Source: Setaria digitata (lineage: Eukaryota > Nematoda > Chromadorea > Rhabditida > Setariidae). Taken from it: a stretch of DNA of 64,000 nt. The notes under the pieces were generated by a model. That model was given only the letters and a program-made list of their open reading frames with translations, was not told the origin of the DNA and made no database searches. The stretch is from the NCBI GenBank assembly GCA_003640385.1, contig RCAB01000058.1, forward strand, positions 1 to 64,000, in the 5' to 3' direction. Below, in pieces: positions 1 through 13,100 of this stretch. The position numbers and the translations under genes were made by a program. Position 1 is the first letter of the stretch; every line of letters starts with the position of its first letter.

Positions 1-1
1 G

Positions 2-52
2 GATTGCAAAACGTTCGTGGAAAAGATTATTGAGAGGAAAAGGAAGAAGTGA
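2..52 (+). CDS. Possible 3' end of a gene entering from the left edge
   Basis: An open frame from base 2 reads 16 residues and stops at TGA 50-52. It ends in a lysine/arginine-rich tail (IERKRKK), which is the only coding-like feature. Nothing upstream is visible, so neither product nor reality can be judged. If real, it would converge on the carbonyl reductase gene. Chance is a serious alternative. Confidence 0.22.
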   Translation, partial: DCKTFVEKIIERKRKK

Positions 53-842
53 CACTGATCAAAGTTCTGTTAAAACTCGACTGCTTAATATTACATCAAA
101 GGCTGTTTTTTTCTTTTTCGTTTTTTTTTTTTTTTTTTTTTTGTTTTTTAAATGAATTTAAAGCGTACCATTATTACTGAGAAACAAAAAACTTTTTTTT
201 TCGGCCTCATTTAAGTGTACAATCGGTTTCGCTACATTTAAAATGCACTTACTGTATAAGAGTATTAGCATGGATTATTAATACGATACTCACTAAACGG
301 TGAATAAGTAATTAAAATTTTTCCTTCTTCTGGGATATATATCTCTTCCAGCAAGTGTATGAGTTTCTCTTATTTTCAAACTCTGAATGATAAGCTTAAT
401 GATAACTTCAAGCATATTAGCTTTCCAGTTCAAGAAAATGCAATTAAGCACAGATTTTATTAAATTTTATCAGTTTAAAGGTTGATGGAAGAGGAAGTTT
501 AAATCAGATCATTTTTTATTCTGATTTTCTTACGTGACAGCAGTACCATCAAAATCATCTAAAAAGAGCTTACAGCATAAAGGAGTTCTGAATCGGCCTT
601 AATTAAGATATATCATTAGCTGGATAAATATTTTCAACAAAAATCCATTAACACGGGTCTTCATTTATATACTGTAATATTTGAAGGTAATGAAACCACC
701 TCTACTACTCTTATTTCCGTACTTACGTCCAATTAGCTCAGTGTTACCACAGAAGAACAATTGAACAAGAAAAAAATCAGGTGATAAAAACTTAAAACAA
801 CATGATACTTTCAAAGAAAAAAAAAAAAAAAAACTCTATAGA
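53..842. other. Non-coding, AT-rich spacer
   Basis: No supportable ORF. It holds a poly-T run near 119-142 and a poly-A run near 817-833, and is the 3' flank of the minus-strand reductase gene that ends at 843. Confidence 0.6.
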
Positions 843-2920
843 TCAACTGCTGACAAATGGAACATTCCAATCAATTACTTTTCTCTTATAAAAAAATTTT
901 CCAGTAGGCTCATTGCCTTCCAGTGTCGCTAAATATATCGGTGTGTCAGCGCCCTCCTCAATTGTTAGCGGTGCGCGATCACTTGTCATATCGGTTTTAA
1001 CGTATCCGGGGTGACACTGCAAAAATCTCTGTTCAACAAGGAGTTGAGGGTAACTACTGATACGAAGCCAAAAATATCAGAGAAAGAAATTATCAAGTCT
1101 AGACAAAGAAAAACCGCCTCAAACTGTTCCTCTTCTGGACAAAATATGCAGAGAAATTTACTGACCGCATTTACCAAGATATTCCGAGGTTTTAGTTCTT
1201 TTGCTTGAATGAATGTTAGTGCTATCTCCGCAGCTTTCGACACTTTGTATGCTGAAGGAGGGAAGCCATTTTCTTTGCGTTTATTTTCAACGCAAGCCCT
1301 GGAATGAATTAGCAAGATCTCTTCAAATCAATTCTTTTTCATCAAGCTTAATTCTTTTTCTTTTCAACTGCCCCTTTATACTAACTATGAGACTGTGATC
1401 CGAAATAAGGCAACCACTATCATTTAAAACCTTACTTAATGTAATCTTGAGTGAACTTGTCGATATCAGCAATAGTTAACGAAGGACTGGTAAGCATCGC
1501 AATAATTTCATCGCTATAACGTCCAGCTATGACGCCTTCTGAACTACTTACATTAACCACTCTGAAGAGAGAATTATGTTAAACCTGGAAAAATAAAGAT
1601 TAATGTGACTAAATTACATAACAAAATAGAAAGCTGGTGATTATACTGCATCAATATTGGAAAAAGTTACCTCCCACCATCTCGAATCAAGGGAAACAAT
1701 ATATTGGAGACTTGTTTAGTACCTTCGTAATTGACACCTATTGTTATACGAGCCTGCTCTTCTGGTGGTTCGGTTGCTTCATACTAAATCACTTTTTTTT
1801 TGGTAAGCCCAGCGAACCTCTCACTTTTAAAAGAGTTACTGATATTTCTTGCAACTAAATCACTTTAAAATATATACAAGTTATATAGAAGCAAGATAGG
1901 CAACAAACTATAGCATAACTGTATTTCTGTAGTGATATGATTTAATTCAAAACAAAAATTACTATAGAAAATGTTACTCTGAAAGCAATCCCTGCATTGT
2001 TAATCAGTACATCCAATCCACCATGCTCTTTTTTCAAAAAGGAGGCAAAATTCTCGCAACTATTACGGCTGGTGATATCTAGCTGATGAAAATTAATTTC
2101 AGAGCGACGCTTATCACCCAACTCTTTGATAAGTTTACGCAACGATTCAGTGCCCAACTTATCGTTTCTCGCTGTAAAAAAATGTAGAGAAATGATGCAA
2201 CTCTTGATTAAGGTAAATTAGATGTGAGGAGAAATATAAGAATTTCCACAATTAAAATAGAAAATGCACACTCGGGAAAACAAATAAATATAGGTGGGGA
2301 AAACTATTGATGTGTTATCTTGTTTCCTCAGCTGCTAATTTACAAAAATTTGTAAATATTTGTTGTAAAAATAATACCGGTAAGGTAAATGATTCCACCG
2401 TGCACTTTCTCAGCAAGACCTTTCACGATCCCATAACCAATTCCTTTGTTTGCTCCTGTCACCTACAAAAAATGACAAATAGTTGGTTTAATAAAATCAG
2501 CAAATGTAATTTCTCAGAATTTTGACCTAAAGTAAAAATTAATCTTTCAAAAGAATTCTAAATAACAACTTTTTTCTTATAAATGCATAATGAACTAAAA
2601 ACTAAGTAATTATTGAAGTAATGGCAACAACAATTGATAGAAGATATCCTACTAATGTTCGCAGTGTTGAAGGCTTGGCAGATTCTAAAAAAAACGGGCA
2701 AGCAATTCTATTAACCGAATTCTTTTCCTTAATAGAACGCCAAGAAGTTAACGATGAAATTCCTTTCAAGACCAGACTAGCACTTTTTCTAGTATAATTT
2801 GCATATGCTATATCGACGACAGATTCTATCACTGATGCAGAAAAATAACAGTCACAAAGATTGCATTAAAATCTGGACGGAGAAAAATGTACATACAGCA
2901 AATACTACAGGTAACGACAT
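843..2920 (-). CDS. Carbonyl-reductase-like short-chain dehydrogenase (CBR1 type)
   Basis: NADPH-dependent SDR predicted to reduce carbonyl compounds in the cytosol. Seven exons join in phase: 2897-2920, 2378-2462, 1978-2171, 1671-1783, 1436-1561, 1166-1298 and 843-1016, giving 282 residues against 277 for human CBR1. Seen in order: cofactor motif TGANKGIG (about 10-17), LVINNAG-type motif written VLINNAG (about 91-97), the VVNVSS strand carrying the catalytic serine (about 145), the YKVSK active site (Tyr198, Lys202), then CHPGYVKTDM. All catalytic residues are present, so it should be active. The start in exon 1 (MSLPVVFA) runs straight into the cofactor motif, as in the family. It lies head to head with the ROGDI gene. 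Which SDR subclass or substrate it prefers cannot be told from sequence alone. Confidence 0.93.
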
Positions 2921-3787
2921 CGTCTTGAAATGTATTCCGTATGTAGAATGTGTGAATGGATGTAACTGAAATAAAACAGATCAAACAGAGTCACAGAATT
3001 CCGGCTTCAGCTACTGCCCGCTCTCTTTAGGGCTGGAATTGCGACAAGTGAGTGCCACGTTCCAACTTTTACCGGTACTTGTGCTTCTGTACATCACTTG
3101 GCTAATAAACTGCTTAAATCACGAAAGATCGAAATGACCCCCTAACTCTCATGGGGGGAGAAGAAGAGACTGGTCGCTAGGAATGTGAATACTGTCACAA
3201 AGGAGACAGGGATAGACGGTGGTGATGTGAACAACATCAATGGAAGCTGATGTGCTAGTTTCGCAGTGGAACTCTAGCAGTGAGGCAATTAGCACCAGTT
3301 AATTAATTAGCCCCCTCCCAATGACCTGAATCTCGCGGCCGTGCCTGTTTTTCCGGGAGTGTGACATGTATTGCTTTAATACTCTGCTTTCTGTTTAAAT
3401 CAGTAACAGAGATAAGGAGATGACTGAAATGTCTTCCTTGTTGATCGGATATCATACGATCGATCCATAAACGTTGCACGGTGTCCCCGCAAAGCTCATG
3501 AAGTCAGAAGTCACCAATGTCTGAAAGTAAAATCAAGTAAGATTAAGCAGTACAATTTTAGGCAAGTCTGATTTAGACGTTCTCCAGGTTGACTCGTTGT
3601 TGATGCTTGTCATTTGTTTCTGTGGATGAGTGGTGAGGAGTAACCAGTTACTCACTAGTTGTTCGCTGCTAAGTTTCCTAGGAGGATTGTAAGAATCTGA
3701 ATTAACGCCAGATATGCTTTTTCTAGTCCTGCTTAGAATCCAGCATGTGATGAGAACTTTATGATACTTCAGTAGTAATGATTCCAG
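2921..3787. promoter_or_regulatory. Shared 5' spacer between two divergent genes
   Basis: This 867-base gap separates the start codons of the minus-strand reductase and plus-strand ROGDI genes, so it must hold the 5' regulatory sequence of both unless untranslated exons lie elsewhere. The part from about 3000 to 3420 is less AT-rich than the surroundings. I could not identify a TATA box or named operator, and no ORF is supportable. Confidence 0.45.
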
Positions 3788-5699
3788 ATGAGCATACCAG
3801 AAAAGGTCACGATCAGTGAAGCAGATGTTATTAGTGAAACTGTCTGCCTACAGCCAAATCAAGATGATTGTGATGGTATGGATAGAAGCTGTAACGAATC
3901 GAAAGGAGAACAAGCGTTATTGATACACCGTGGGTTATTGGCTGAACAGCAATGGTATCATGATTTAGAAGTAGCCGGAATTTTTATGAAGGTATGAGCA
4001 TAAAAGAGCTTCTGTTCCAACATGATGTCTGATGCTCGACACATTTTCAAAATGATGATCCTTAACTATTCAACAAGCTCGATCTTTTTGGGTATTTGTA
4101 TTAACATTTGAGGTAAAAATTTCCAAAATAATTTTCAGTTGACTTTTTTTTACTTTCCATCTTACATAATAGTTTATTCATTTTAATTTTGGAAATTTTA
4201 GTTCGAAAATATTTTACGGACAATTTGTAAAAGGATGAATCTCTCTGCTAAAGTGAATTCATCCATTGAGTTGGATGCATCGAATCCGACGACAGAAAAG
4301 CTTTCTTTGGTACAGCGAACAGGAGCAGAAGCATTCAAATGTTCTGTTATACTGCTTGGGGAAAGTATTATACAAACTGAGGTAGCACGGTGGCGAATCA
4401 TATTTTCAAAAGTAGAAGAAAATTTTAGACTTTGGTATTCTCACAAGTTTTTACTTCGCTTGCATAAACTTCGAAACTCGTGAGTTTTTAAAATTAAATT
4501 CAATTCAGGTGACAATAAAATATCCGAAAATGCCTGGTGGTGTTTATCGTGCTACCGCACAACCAGATGTGCAGTGGAAATTACAACAGCTGCAGGATGC
4601 GGATAATTACTTTGTTCAGGCTCTGAGCACAGTTATTCTGGTCAACTCTTTATGCTCTTAATTTTGTGATTTTTAGTAGTACTAAACATAAATAATTAGC
4701 ATTTCAACTACTTTAACGATTTTTCAGGGACTAAAAAGGATTAGGCGGATTCCGTCTGTTGATATTGGCAAGATGTCATCCACTATTATCAGTATCTCTG
4801 CTAAGGTAGAGTTTACTTTTTTTTTTACCATTATTTTCGATTTAAGTAAAAATGAATCCAGTTCGTTATAGTTTTTAACCTTAACTCTATGATTTCAAAT
4901 CTTCCCCTTTTCATTCCATGAGCATCATTGTTATTTAGCAGGACGTTCCTATAATTTTATTTTGGTAGGTAATAAACCTAATCAGGCAGGCACGTTCAAC
5001 ATTGTGCATGCCCGAAAAACACACATTGTTGGAGCTATGTAATTCCGCTGTAACACGGAGTTTCAATCCTCCACTACCGTCTGATTTGGTTTTCTCATAT
5101 TATATAAGTGGAAATCGCCTTGTTTGTGCTGCCTATCAAGTCACACCGAGAGCAAATGGTACTGTTTTCGAAATATTTCTTATATAAATTAGGTTTGAGA
5201 AGGTGTGTTCTTGTAAGACATTGAGGTAGTGAGAGTTTATCATTTACTTTTCTCCATTAAATCAGTACTGTTTAAAACGAACATTTTTTTATGTAGGTCA
5301 TTTTTCACCACTGTTTTAATCTTAACGTTACAAGAATTCAGTTGTATGTATAGTACAGGTAATCTGGATTTCTGGATTTAGAGTTTTTTCTAGTAGCAAA
5401 TTGACATTTTGTCTAGCTAATTAGTGAAATTATTAATTTGGGGCTTGTATGATGAGTACTAACTTACTCTAATTTCCAACGAACTGTGAAGTTTCTTGAT
5501 TTTCAGATTCTGATGCACATTATTTCCAGGTGCCCAGGGCTTAACAGTTAGCATAGCAGAGTGTTTGCTTCCGCAGCTTGTGGATGTTCTATCCTTAACA
5601 GATCGAGCTCTCAGCATAGCGCAACGATTCAGTTATAATATGTTCATACTTAAAGAACGGATACATACGTTCGATATATCTAGCCATATTTCTTCCTAG
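3788..5699 (+). CDS. ROGDI homolog (leucine-zipper / V-ATPase-associated family)
   Basis: Six exons join in phase: 3788-3991, 4202-4381, 4509-4640, 4728-4805, 4969-5158 and 5530-5699, giving 317 residues (human ROGDI 287). Recognition rests on recalled similarity over the whole length: an N-terminal block near LLAEQQWYHDLEVAG, the central QWKLQQLQDADNYFVQAL matching QWKLQQIQDARNHVSQAI, LPSDLVFSYYI matching LPSDLLVNVYI, and a C-terminal helix SIAECLLPQLVDVL. Human ROGDI is neuronally expressed, mutated in Kohlschuetter-Toenz syndrome, and proposed to contact the V-ATPase regulatory machinery. The exon 3 donor (GTCAAC) is weak; an alternative nine bases upstream keeps the frame. An AATAAA lies at 6138-6143. 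The AAA ATPase gene follows on the same strand. Confidence 0.9.
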
Positions 5700-6486
5700 T
5701 TTCGCTGCTTTTTCATTTTAACAGTGCATACTGTTGGTTCAAGGAAAAAGTTTGTTTGGCGACTAGTGCGATTTCCGAAATATGCTTTTATTTTTATTTT
5801 CCTTTTTTGTTAAAGTAGATGTCTTTCAAGAGCATATAGCAACATTAAAAGAAATTGAAAAACATTGGTTGGGTGGTTATTAAATTTTCCCGATGTAATT
5901 TTTTTCTTTTGCATATTGGCCTCTCTCAGGTTACTTTCATGTATAAATTGTCTTTGTTACAAAGAAAAAAAGAAGCTGAATACCGTTTGTAAATGTAATG
6001 GCGCAGTGTTGCTTCACAAATAGTTTTGTATTTGTTTACAGTTTTCATACAATATGAGGTTCAATGTCATTTTTTTTTATCAGGAAGTTTAGAGCTGATG
6101 TTTGCATCGTATAGATTTAAGAAGCTTTTTTTTTATTAATAAACTTATATAAAGTGTATTTCTTCTGACAGGTGATTTCTAGTTATAGTTTCAACACCGA
6201 CTTTTTAACTTGCAACTCCATAAGTCCTACTGCTTTGAAATTTCGAAGCCCCTTCAAATGGGGTCCACTATGCAAGGTTTTTGAGATATTAGGGTTTCTA
6301 ACTAAGTTATGAACTTTTAGTAAGACTCTTGGAAAGATGAGGAAAGAGCCGGTCATTTCGCTAAGTGTGGTGGTGAATTCTGTATTTTGGTCCACTCTAC
6401 TTTAGGTTACGCGTAAACAAAAATAATTCCTGATAGAGGGATTTATCTGCTTCTTTATAAGTTAAAATTTATTACAGTTTTCACTG
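5700..6486 (+). other. Spacer with ROGDI 3' region and acceptor of next gene
   Basis: No supportable gene. AATAAA at 6138-6143 may end the ROGDI transcript. A CAG acceptor at 6475-6477, nine bases before the next ATG with no matching upstream exon, looks like a trans-splice site. Confidence 0.45.
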
Positions 6487-9226
6487 ATGTCACTAGCAAT
6501 AAAACTGATGGAAGCGCGCGCCACGTTACTGTACGTGGAAAGTATTTTGTATTGGCAAGCAAATAAAGCAGTGCCGTCGTCGATAATTATTCAAAGAAAG
6601 GTAATATCAACTAGAAGCAGAAAGTGGTAGCGTTCAGTTCGAGTCACCCACAGACCATTTTCTATCATTCCGTCCATGCATGCTCGTTATTCTAGAATTT
6701 TCTTGTTAATATTGCGTAGGTAATATACTGGTTGGTAGTAGCAAAAGTTTTCTACTGGGAAAAAATATCTTCCACGAAGTACATTTCGTATTAACAGTAA
6801 GTTCGCGTAAGCAATTAATTAATACTTCAGGTACTTCCACTGTTATACCGTCTGATAAAGGTTCCAATTTCAACAGTGTTGTTCACGGAACGAGATAAAG
6901 ACCAGCTGATCATCATTATCAACTTACTGGAAACTGGTCTGAAATTTTGTCGTCATAGAAAAATTCAAGTAAGTCAGTCAGTTCGGTGCAAACTGTACAT
7001 ATAATTCGAGAAGATAGTAAAAATAACAAAATTTTACGATTTCAGAAAGCTTCGTCAGAAACTCTTGATTCTTTCAACACTGGACGAAAAGAAGCTGTCG
7101 AACGTACTATTGTTAACGACAAATCACAACTTCCTACTATAGACGACATTGTTGGACAGATGGAGGTTTGTTTTCATGCCACTTTAGCCGTCATCTTGTT
7201 TCGTTTACATCTTTTGTCTGATTTAAAGTTTGATATAAAGGCTAAGAAGGCTTTGTTGGAAGCTGTGGTTGATCCTGTTTTGTATCCAGAATGGTTTGCA
7301 ACTTCAGGCCACAATCCTTGGCGTTGCGTTCTTCTTTATGGTCCACCAGGAACGGGTTAGATTTTCCATGTACGACTTTTGTACATGATTATAGTTTTAG
7401 CTGAATTAAAATCGTATTCTCATTCTAAAATCTAATATGTTTAGAACTCGAGCCAAAACAAAGTGTATGTTTTAGGTAAAACGCACTTGTCACGGTCAAT
7501 CGCTCGAGAAATTAATACCAGATTTTACCAGGCAAAGTGTGCTTGATTACAAATCTTTTTTTCTTTTTTTTTCTAATTTCTTCTAACTTTGTTGTGCTCT
7601 GTGACTGCAACAAATGGATCGTTTGAGGTATTTTGTCACATTTCATTGTACCGCATTTACAACAAGCTGATTTAGCTAGGAAGCCATGATTAAGAAAATG
7701 CTGATCTATTTCAGGTTTCATCTTCAGATTTGATTTCAACATGGAGTGGTCAGAGTGAGAAATTGATTCGTGAACTTTTCGACCATGCTTCAGCTTATAA
7801 TGGTACTTCAATTATATTTATCGATGAAATTGATAGCTTGTGCCGAACCAGACAGGTCACTGAGGATGATAATACTAGGCGTGTCAAAGTAAGTCTCAGT
7901 GGAAAGTAAAATTTAATTTTGTTAGGATTTATAATAGATTGATGAGTACTTTATTTTTTCTTTTCTCCCAAGCTCTCGTAATATATTTGTTTTATTTCTT
8001 CGTCCTGAATTTAATCCATTGTTTGTCAAAAAATCATTCTCCTGGTTTTTGACAGAATCATAGCCTGTTGCGGAATAAAATCATCAAAAACTACGTAATT
8101 CTCAATTAAATGTTATAGATATGCTGATGATGGTGACATCTGTTTTAAACTAGGTTTAAATTTACGATATTTCGAGAATCCCAGTTCTGTCGTTACAGAC
8201 AGAGCTGTTTCTGCAGCTTCAAAGATTGCATAATTCATCCAGTTCTGTATTACTGATTTGTGCAACCAATTGTCCGTGGGAATTGGATCCAGCCTTCCTC
8301 AGGCGGTAAGTAGTTTGTTTATATTAATTTACAATCACATTAGCAATTTTCCTGAATCTCAGGTAATTGTGACATGTTAAAGTTAAATTATGACCACTTA
8401 GAAAAATAAATGATAAAACAACTTTTACACTTTTACAGTTAGCAATTACCTTTTTTTTTTCCAGTTTTGAAAAAAGAATTTTTGTTGGCTTACCTGATGC
8501 ATCATCAAGAGGAATCCTGCTAAAGAAATTTCTGAATGTATGTTATGTATGTTTCTACTAAGCAATTATTTATTTTTAATTTAAATAATGGGAATAATGG
8601 ACTGTTTAGAGCGATTTCAAATTTGCATAACTTTTATAATTCCAGTGTATTCTCTATTTATCATTATCAGGATAATTTTTTTCCAGAAACTTACAATGTC
8701 GAACGACATTAATTGGACTGTTTTGGAAACAATTACAGACGGTTTCAGTGGTGATGATTTGAGAAGATTTGCTCGCGAAGTTGCTTTTTTGCATTTTAAT
8801 AAATTTAAGGTGTTTGTTTCTCCTACTTTTGTTTCCTTTTAAGTTTTGATACTGATTAATGGTTGATTAACTGAACATTTAGCAATCTGATGCAACGAAT
8901 TTTTCACTGATGGTAGAATCACATGTTGGAAGGCGTTGTTTTCCGAAAAAAAGCTTTTTGCTTTTCAACCACTGTCAACAGCTGAAGCTAATATACAATA
9001 TTTTGCAAAAAAAAGAAAAAATAAATAACTACACAAAATATTAACCTAAACTAAACTATTTATCTTACAGGAATTATACAATCTTGATTGCGCTGTCAGC
9101 AAATCATGTTTAACAGCTCAAATTCCAGTAACTGCAGAAGACTTTGAGCAAACGTTTCGAAAATTTTGCCCCACTGTAGATGGATTTACGCTCTCAAGAT
9201 ATGCAGAGTATTCGAAATTAATCTAG
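6487..9226 (+). CDS. Katanin p60/MEI-1-like AAA ATPase, divergent
   Basis: Ten exons join in phase: 6487-6600, 6831-6968, 7046-7165, 7241-7355, 7476-7531, 7715-7888, 8199-8305, 8465-8537, 8687-8809 and 9071-9226 (391 residues). The meiotic-clade AAA module has Walker A GPPGTGKT, pore loop STWSGQSEK with its aromatic residue, Walker B IIFIDEID, RRVK arginine-finger region, sensor-1 ATN, LRRFEKRIFVGLP, and a C-terminal VPS4/katanin-type helix. All ATPase residues are present. Katanins sever microtubules and VPS4 disassembles ESCRT-III; the flanks (NPWRCVLLYGPPGTGKT, ATNCPWELD) favour katanin/MEI-1. About 125 residues precede the AAA core, and I see no clear MIT domain there. The pore loop has Gln where most relatives have Glu/Asp (GES, GDS). 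The intron after 7531 needs a GC donor. Confidence 0.85.
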
Positions 9227-10182
9227 GACAGTGTACTCGATCACTGACTAGTTATTTTCCTTTTTTTTTTTTTTTTTTTTTCGTAGAAATGCAATGCAAC
9301 GTGTGAATTGTAATTTCTTCAGTAATGCCTGAATTTCTTAGCACGTTCTGATAATGGTAATGATTAAATATATAAATTTCTTTTCTGCCGAAACTGAACT
9401 AAGTAAGACTGGACTGGATAGAACTACTTATCAACAATTGGGGAGAAATCATTCGTTGCATTGTCTATGCTGTTCGATTCTGATCTTGATTTTGCTGTTT
9501 GGCTAAATTTTTTCCTTATTTAAGGAGATAACAATCCATATTTCCCTTTCCTCTTTCTTTCATGCAAGGAAATTCCCATATGGTCGGTACTGAAATTAGT
9601 TTCTGCTTGAGTGCTAGCTTGTTAAGTCATGTGAGAGGTAGAGGAGGTGGTGGTTGCATTCTTGAAAAGGCTGGATTTAAGCTTGGAATGACGATGATAC
9701 ACTGATATAATGTATACATAGATACAAACATGTGTAGGGTAATGCAGGCATAGTGGCAGTAGTTTATTAGAAAACGGGGCCTCAAACATATCTATCTCTC
9801 TGTATGCATGAACAAATAAATAACCATAGTATATGTTTGTTTACTTATTGTCTTATTTGTTGTTTATTTGTCTACGAGGAACTCAAATATGTGTTTATAC
9901 GAAACATGTGACATCTAAGATAAATGTTGTAGCTACAGTAAGAAATAAGCCTTAATATGGAATTTATTCTCTTTTAAAAAGTCTTTTGAAAAAGAGCTTT
10001 TGTGGAAAAAAAAAAAAAACGTCTTTATTCCAAAGAATAGATATATAAAGAAGTATAAGGGAAGAGACATTTGGCAGCAAGCAGCCAGAAAACAAATCAG
10101 TGTGTTAGTGCCTTGGCCAAGCCGCTACTGTTGCAGGATTAGTAATTCAGGCCGTGGTGGCAGCACGAGCGGCTACCACTCA
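9227..10182. other. Intergenic, AT-rich
   Basis: Poly-T near 9258-9280 and poly-A near 10006-10018. No supportable gene. A frame open from 10000 to 10182 is continuous with the channel start but lacks signal or domain character. Confidence 0.5.
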
Positions 10183-13100
10183 ATGCACTACCTCAATCGT
10201 CTGCTTCTTATTAGTATTATCTGCTGCTCTACTCTCATCAATTTTATCCAGTCAAGGTAAATCTCCTGTCTTCTATTGTTTGCTTTTATTTTAGCAGATT
10301 AGTTTTCTCCACCAATTTATTAATTACTTGTTTACTTAAATTATCTTAAGTTTGAATGCTGCAACTTTGACGTTCATATCTGTCATTGACATCAGTCCAG
10401 TACTAGAAGTCTTATTTAAACAACTTCGAATTCTTACAGCTTTTTTTTTTTTTTGTGTTTTATAAAGCGTAGAAGTATCTTGGATGGTTAGCTTTATTTG
10501 TGTTCCGTTATCTTTTGGCTAGATTTTAACTATTCATACATTATGTGATACTAATCTCTTGTCATAACTTAATCAATAGATTGCTTAATCTTCAAATTGT
10601 AATTTTATTAATTTAGCCAATTCTGTAACGAAGTGTGTTCTGCCATTTTTTTTTTTCCTTTAGTATTTGTAAATAACTGATAAAATAATAGATTGGAATG
10701 TAGCATTGTGCCTTTTGTCAACTAATTGATTGTAAAATGCGGAATGTTTAAAGCAGTTTAATATATAATTTTCTGGTTTATCAAATGTTTTCTTATTAAT
10801 AATTGAATAGTTCTTTTATCAAATGAAAGATGTCAGATATTTGAAAAGACATTTGCTATGTCTTTATGTCACTTCTTTGATGGAATTAACTATCAGACAC
10901 ATTTCGATTTTTTTCATTCATCGATAAATTTGAAAATCTCAAATTAGCAAAAGAGAAATTTCCCGAATACTTTTGTAACATATGTACAGTATTCCACTCA
11001 TTTCTCAAGTAAAGCTGTCTCCTTCTTCATCTGGTTGACTGTTTGAGATGCATCATTTGATAAATATATGTGAATCAAATTATTCAAATTCAGCATTTGC
11101 GTTGCTATGTGTCAGAAGTTGTTCCATTCAATTAATCATTCAGGAAGAGATTAGAATTCATTTGAAATCAGTGGAAGATCATAGCTTGTAAGCAAATGCA
11201 TAATGAATTGGACGTAAGTTTTAGTGTTTTAATTCACACCTCTGTAATTTTCTCGTGTGAATTTTCCCTACATATGTTATGAATTGTGAGTGAAAAGTTG
11301 AGTGCGTATTTGCAGTTAATGATCTTTATTACATCCCTTAGATATCCTTCAATTATAGGAATCTTTCTCTTCTGAAATATTTCCTATTGAATTTTCTTTC
11401 TAAGTATTCCCTTTTGAATTTATTCTTTTAAAATATTTCCTATTGAATGTGTTCAATTCAAAAAATTTCTTCTGAATACAAAGTAGATTAAAACTAAAAT
11501 GCAGTAATTTGCCGAGAGAAGTACTACAAAGACACGAGAAAATCTGCCTGCATTGTAAAAAGCACAAAAAGTTTAGAACAAAAAGTTCAAAGAGGAATTT
11601 TTATTTAAATGACAAAGAAGAAAAACATATAAAGGAAAAACTAAATGAATGTTTCCTGGAGTTCCTCATGTTTTGAAACAACAAACAGCTTTATGAAGAG
11701 TAAGCCAAACTGAAAGATCAGCAGGAAGGCTTCCTCATTCTCCAGCAACTGTCGGTAGTTTCCGAATGACTTTACATGTTGCAAGACCTAAAATATTCTG
11801 TTTCCTGATTCATAAATCTCACCTTACATTATCTTCCCCTTTCAAGTAGTTTACTTCGCCATGCAAATTTTTTTTTAAATAAATCCCCCTAGGCTATGAG
11901 TCGTTTCACTTTGATTTCGTGATGTCACTTTTGACAGATAAGTATAACTCATATAAAACTGAAAATTAGTTTTTCATACTGTTACACTATTTAACAACAA
12001 ATTCAATTAGCAGTCAGGGAGAGGTGTATTACATTTATTGCTGCCTCAATTTCAAGTTATTAAAAATATTTTTTATTTAACCAGTAATCAAATAGATCCA
12101 TTTCTTAAGCTTTCTGAAAATTCTTTGCTAAATAAATTAAATTCATTGGAAGTAGAATAAAAGTAAATTTCGAAAATATGATGCCTTAAAGTGAAATAAT
12201 TTGCAAGAAATATAAACAAGATTAGTCTTTATTTGAAAATTAATTATATTTTTATTTCAAGAATATTTAAATGTACCAATTTGTAGCTTTTTTTTTTTAA
12301 AGTTTGTACCAAGTCATTCAATTCCTACAGCTAAATGGCGCAACATCGAGATTCTTATTACAAATAACACTTATTCTCATTATTGCTTTACTGAACTTTT
12401 TGCCATCATCAACTAGTAATACTGATGGCCATTTTATAAACTGATAATTTCTACTGCATTATTAATCAAATAATTTTCTCTATTTTTTTTAAAGAATTTT
12501 GCTTGAAAGTTTCAAAAATGATCAGAGAAAATCTGTTACTGATAACTTCTACATAATAATATTTCATTGTCCGAAGAAAAGAAAACTGCCCAGTATTTTT
12601 GAAAAATAAATCTATTGATGACTTTACGACAAGTATTTGCTTTATTCGTATTTATTTATCACTTGTTGGCACTTTTTTGAAAAGTGAAGCAGAAGGAAAA
12701 AAGTGCGTTTTGATCGAATTATCCCTTATCCATTTTCCGTCTCTGCTTTGCACCATAATTTCACTCATCGCTTTAAACAAAATCCTTCCTTCCCCTTCTT
12801 CTTTAATTCTTTTTGCTGTTCCTTGTGGAATTGAGCATATCAGCCTGTTTTTGCTTAAAAATTAGTTGTGAGGAAGGAAGGAATACTATAGAGAAGAATG
12901 CGAAGCAAACGATTTGAACCTTCCGATTATTCACTTTTTAAAAGTTAATCAGTCAGCAAATTTTTGTCAGGATGTGATACGATTCTCTTCGCTAAGCTAT
13001 CTCTGCTTCTTTGAAGAGACATTTCGAAACTGTTTCGAGATCGGACCTATTAAAAGCAAATGAAAGTTTTATCAGTTGCAGCATTTATTCAAATATGATT

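Noticed and set aside
2602..2832. 76-codon minus-strand ORF between reductase exons
   Set aside because: It lies in the first intron of the reductase gene, whose exons 1 and 2 join in phase without it.
6600..6680. GTTCGAGTC resembling a tRNA T-loop
   Set aside because: No matching A box, anticodon arm or acceptor stem could be built around it.
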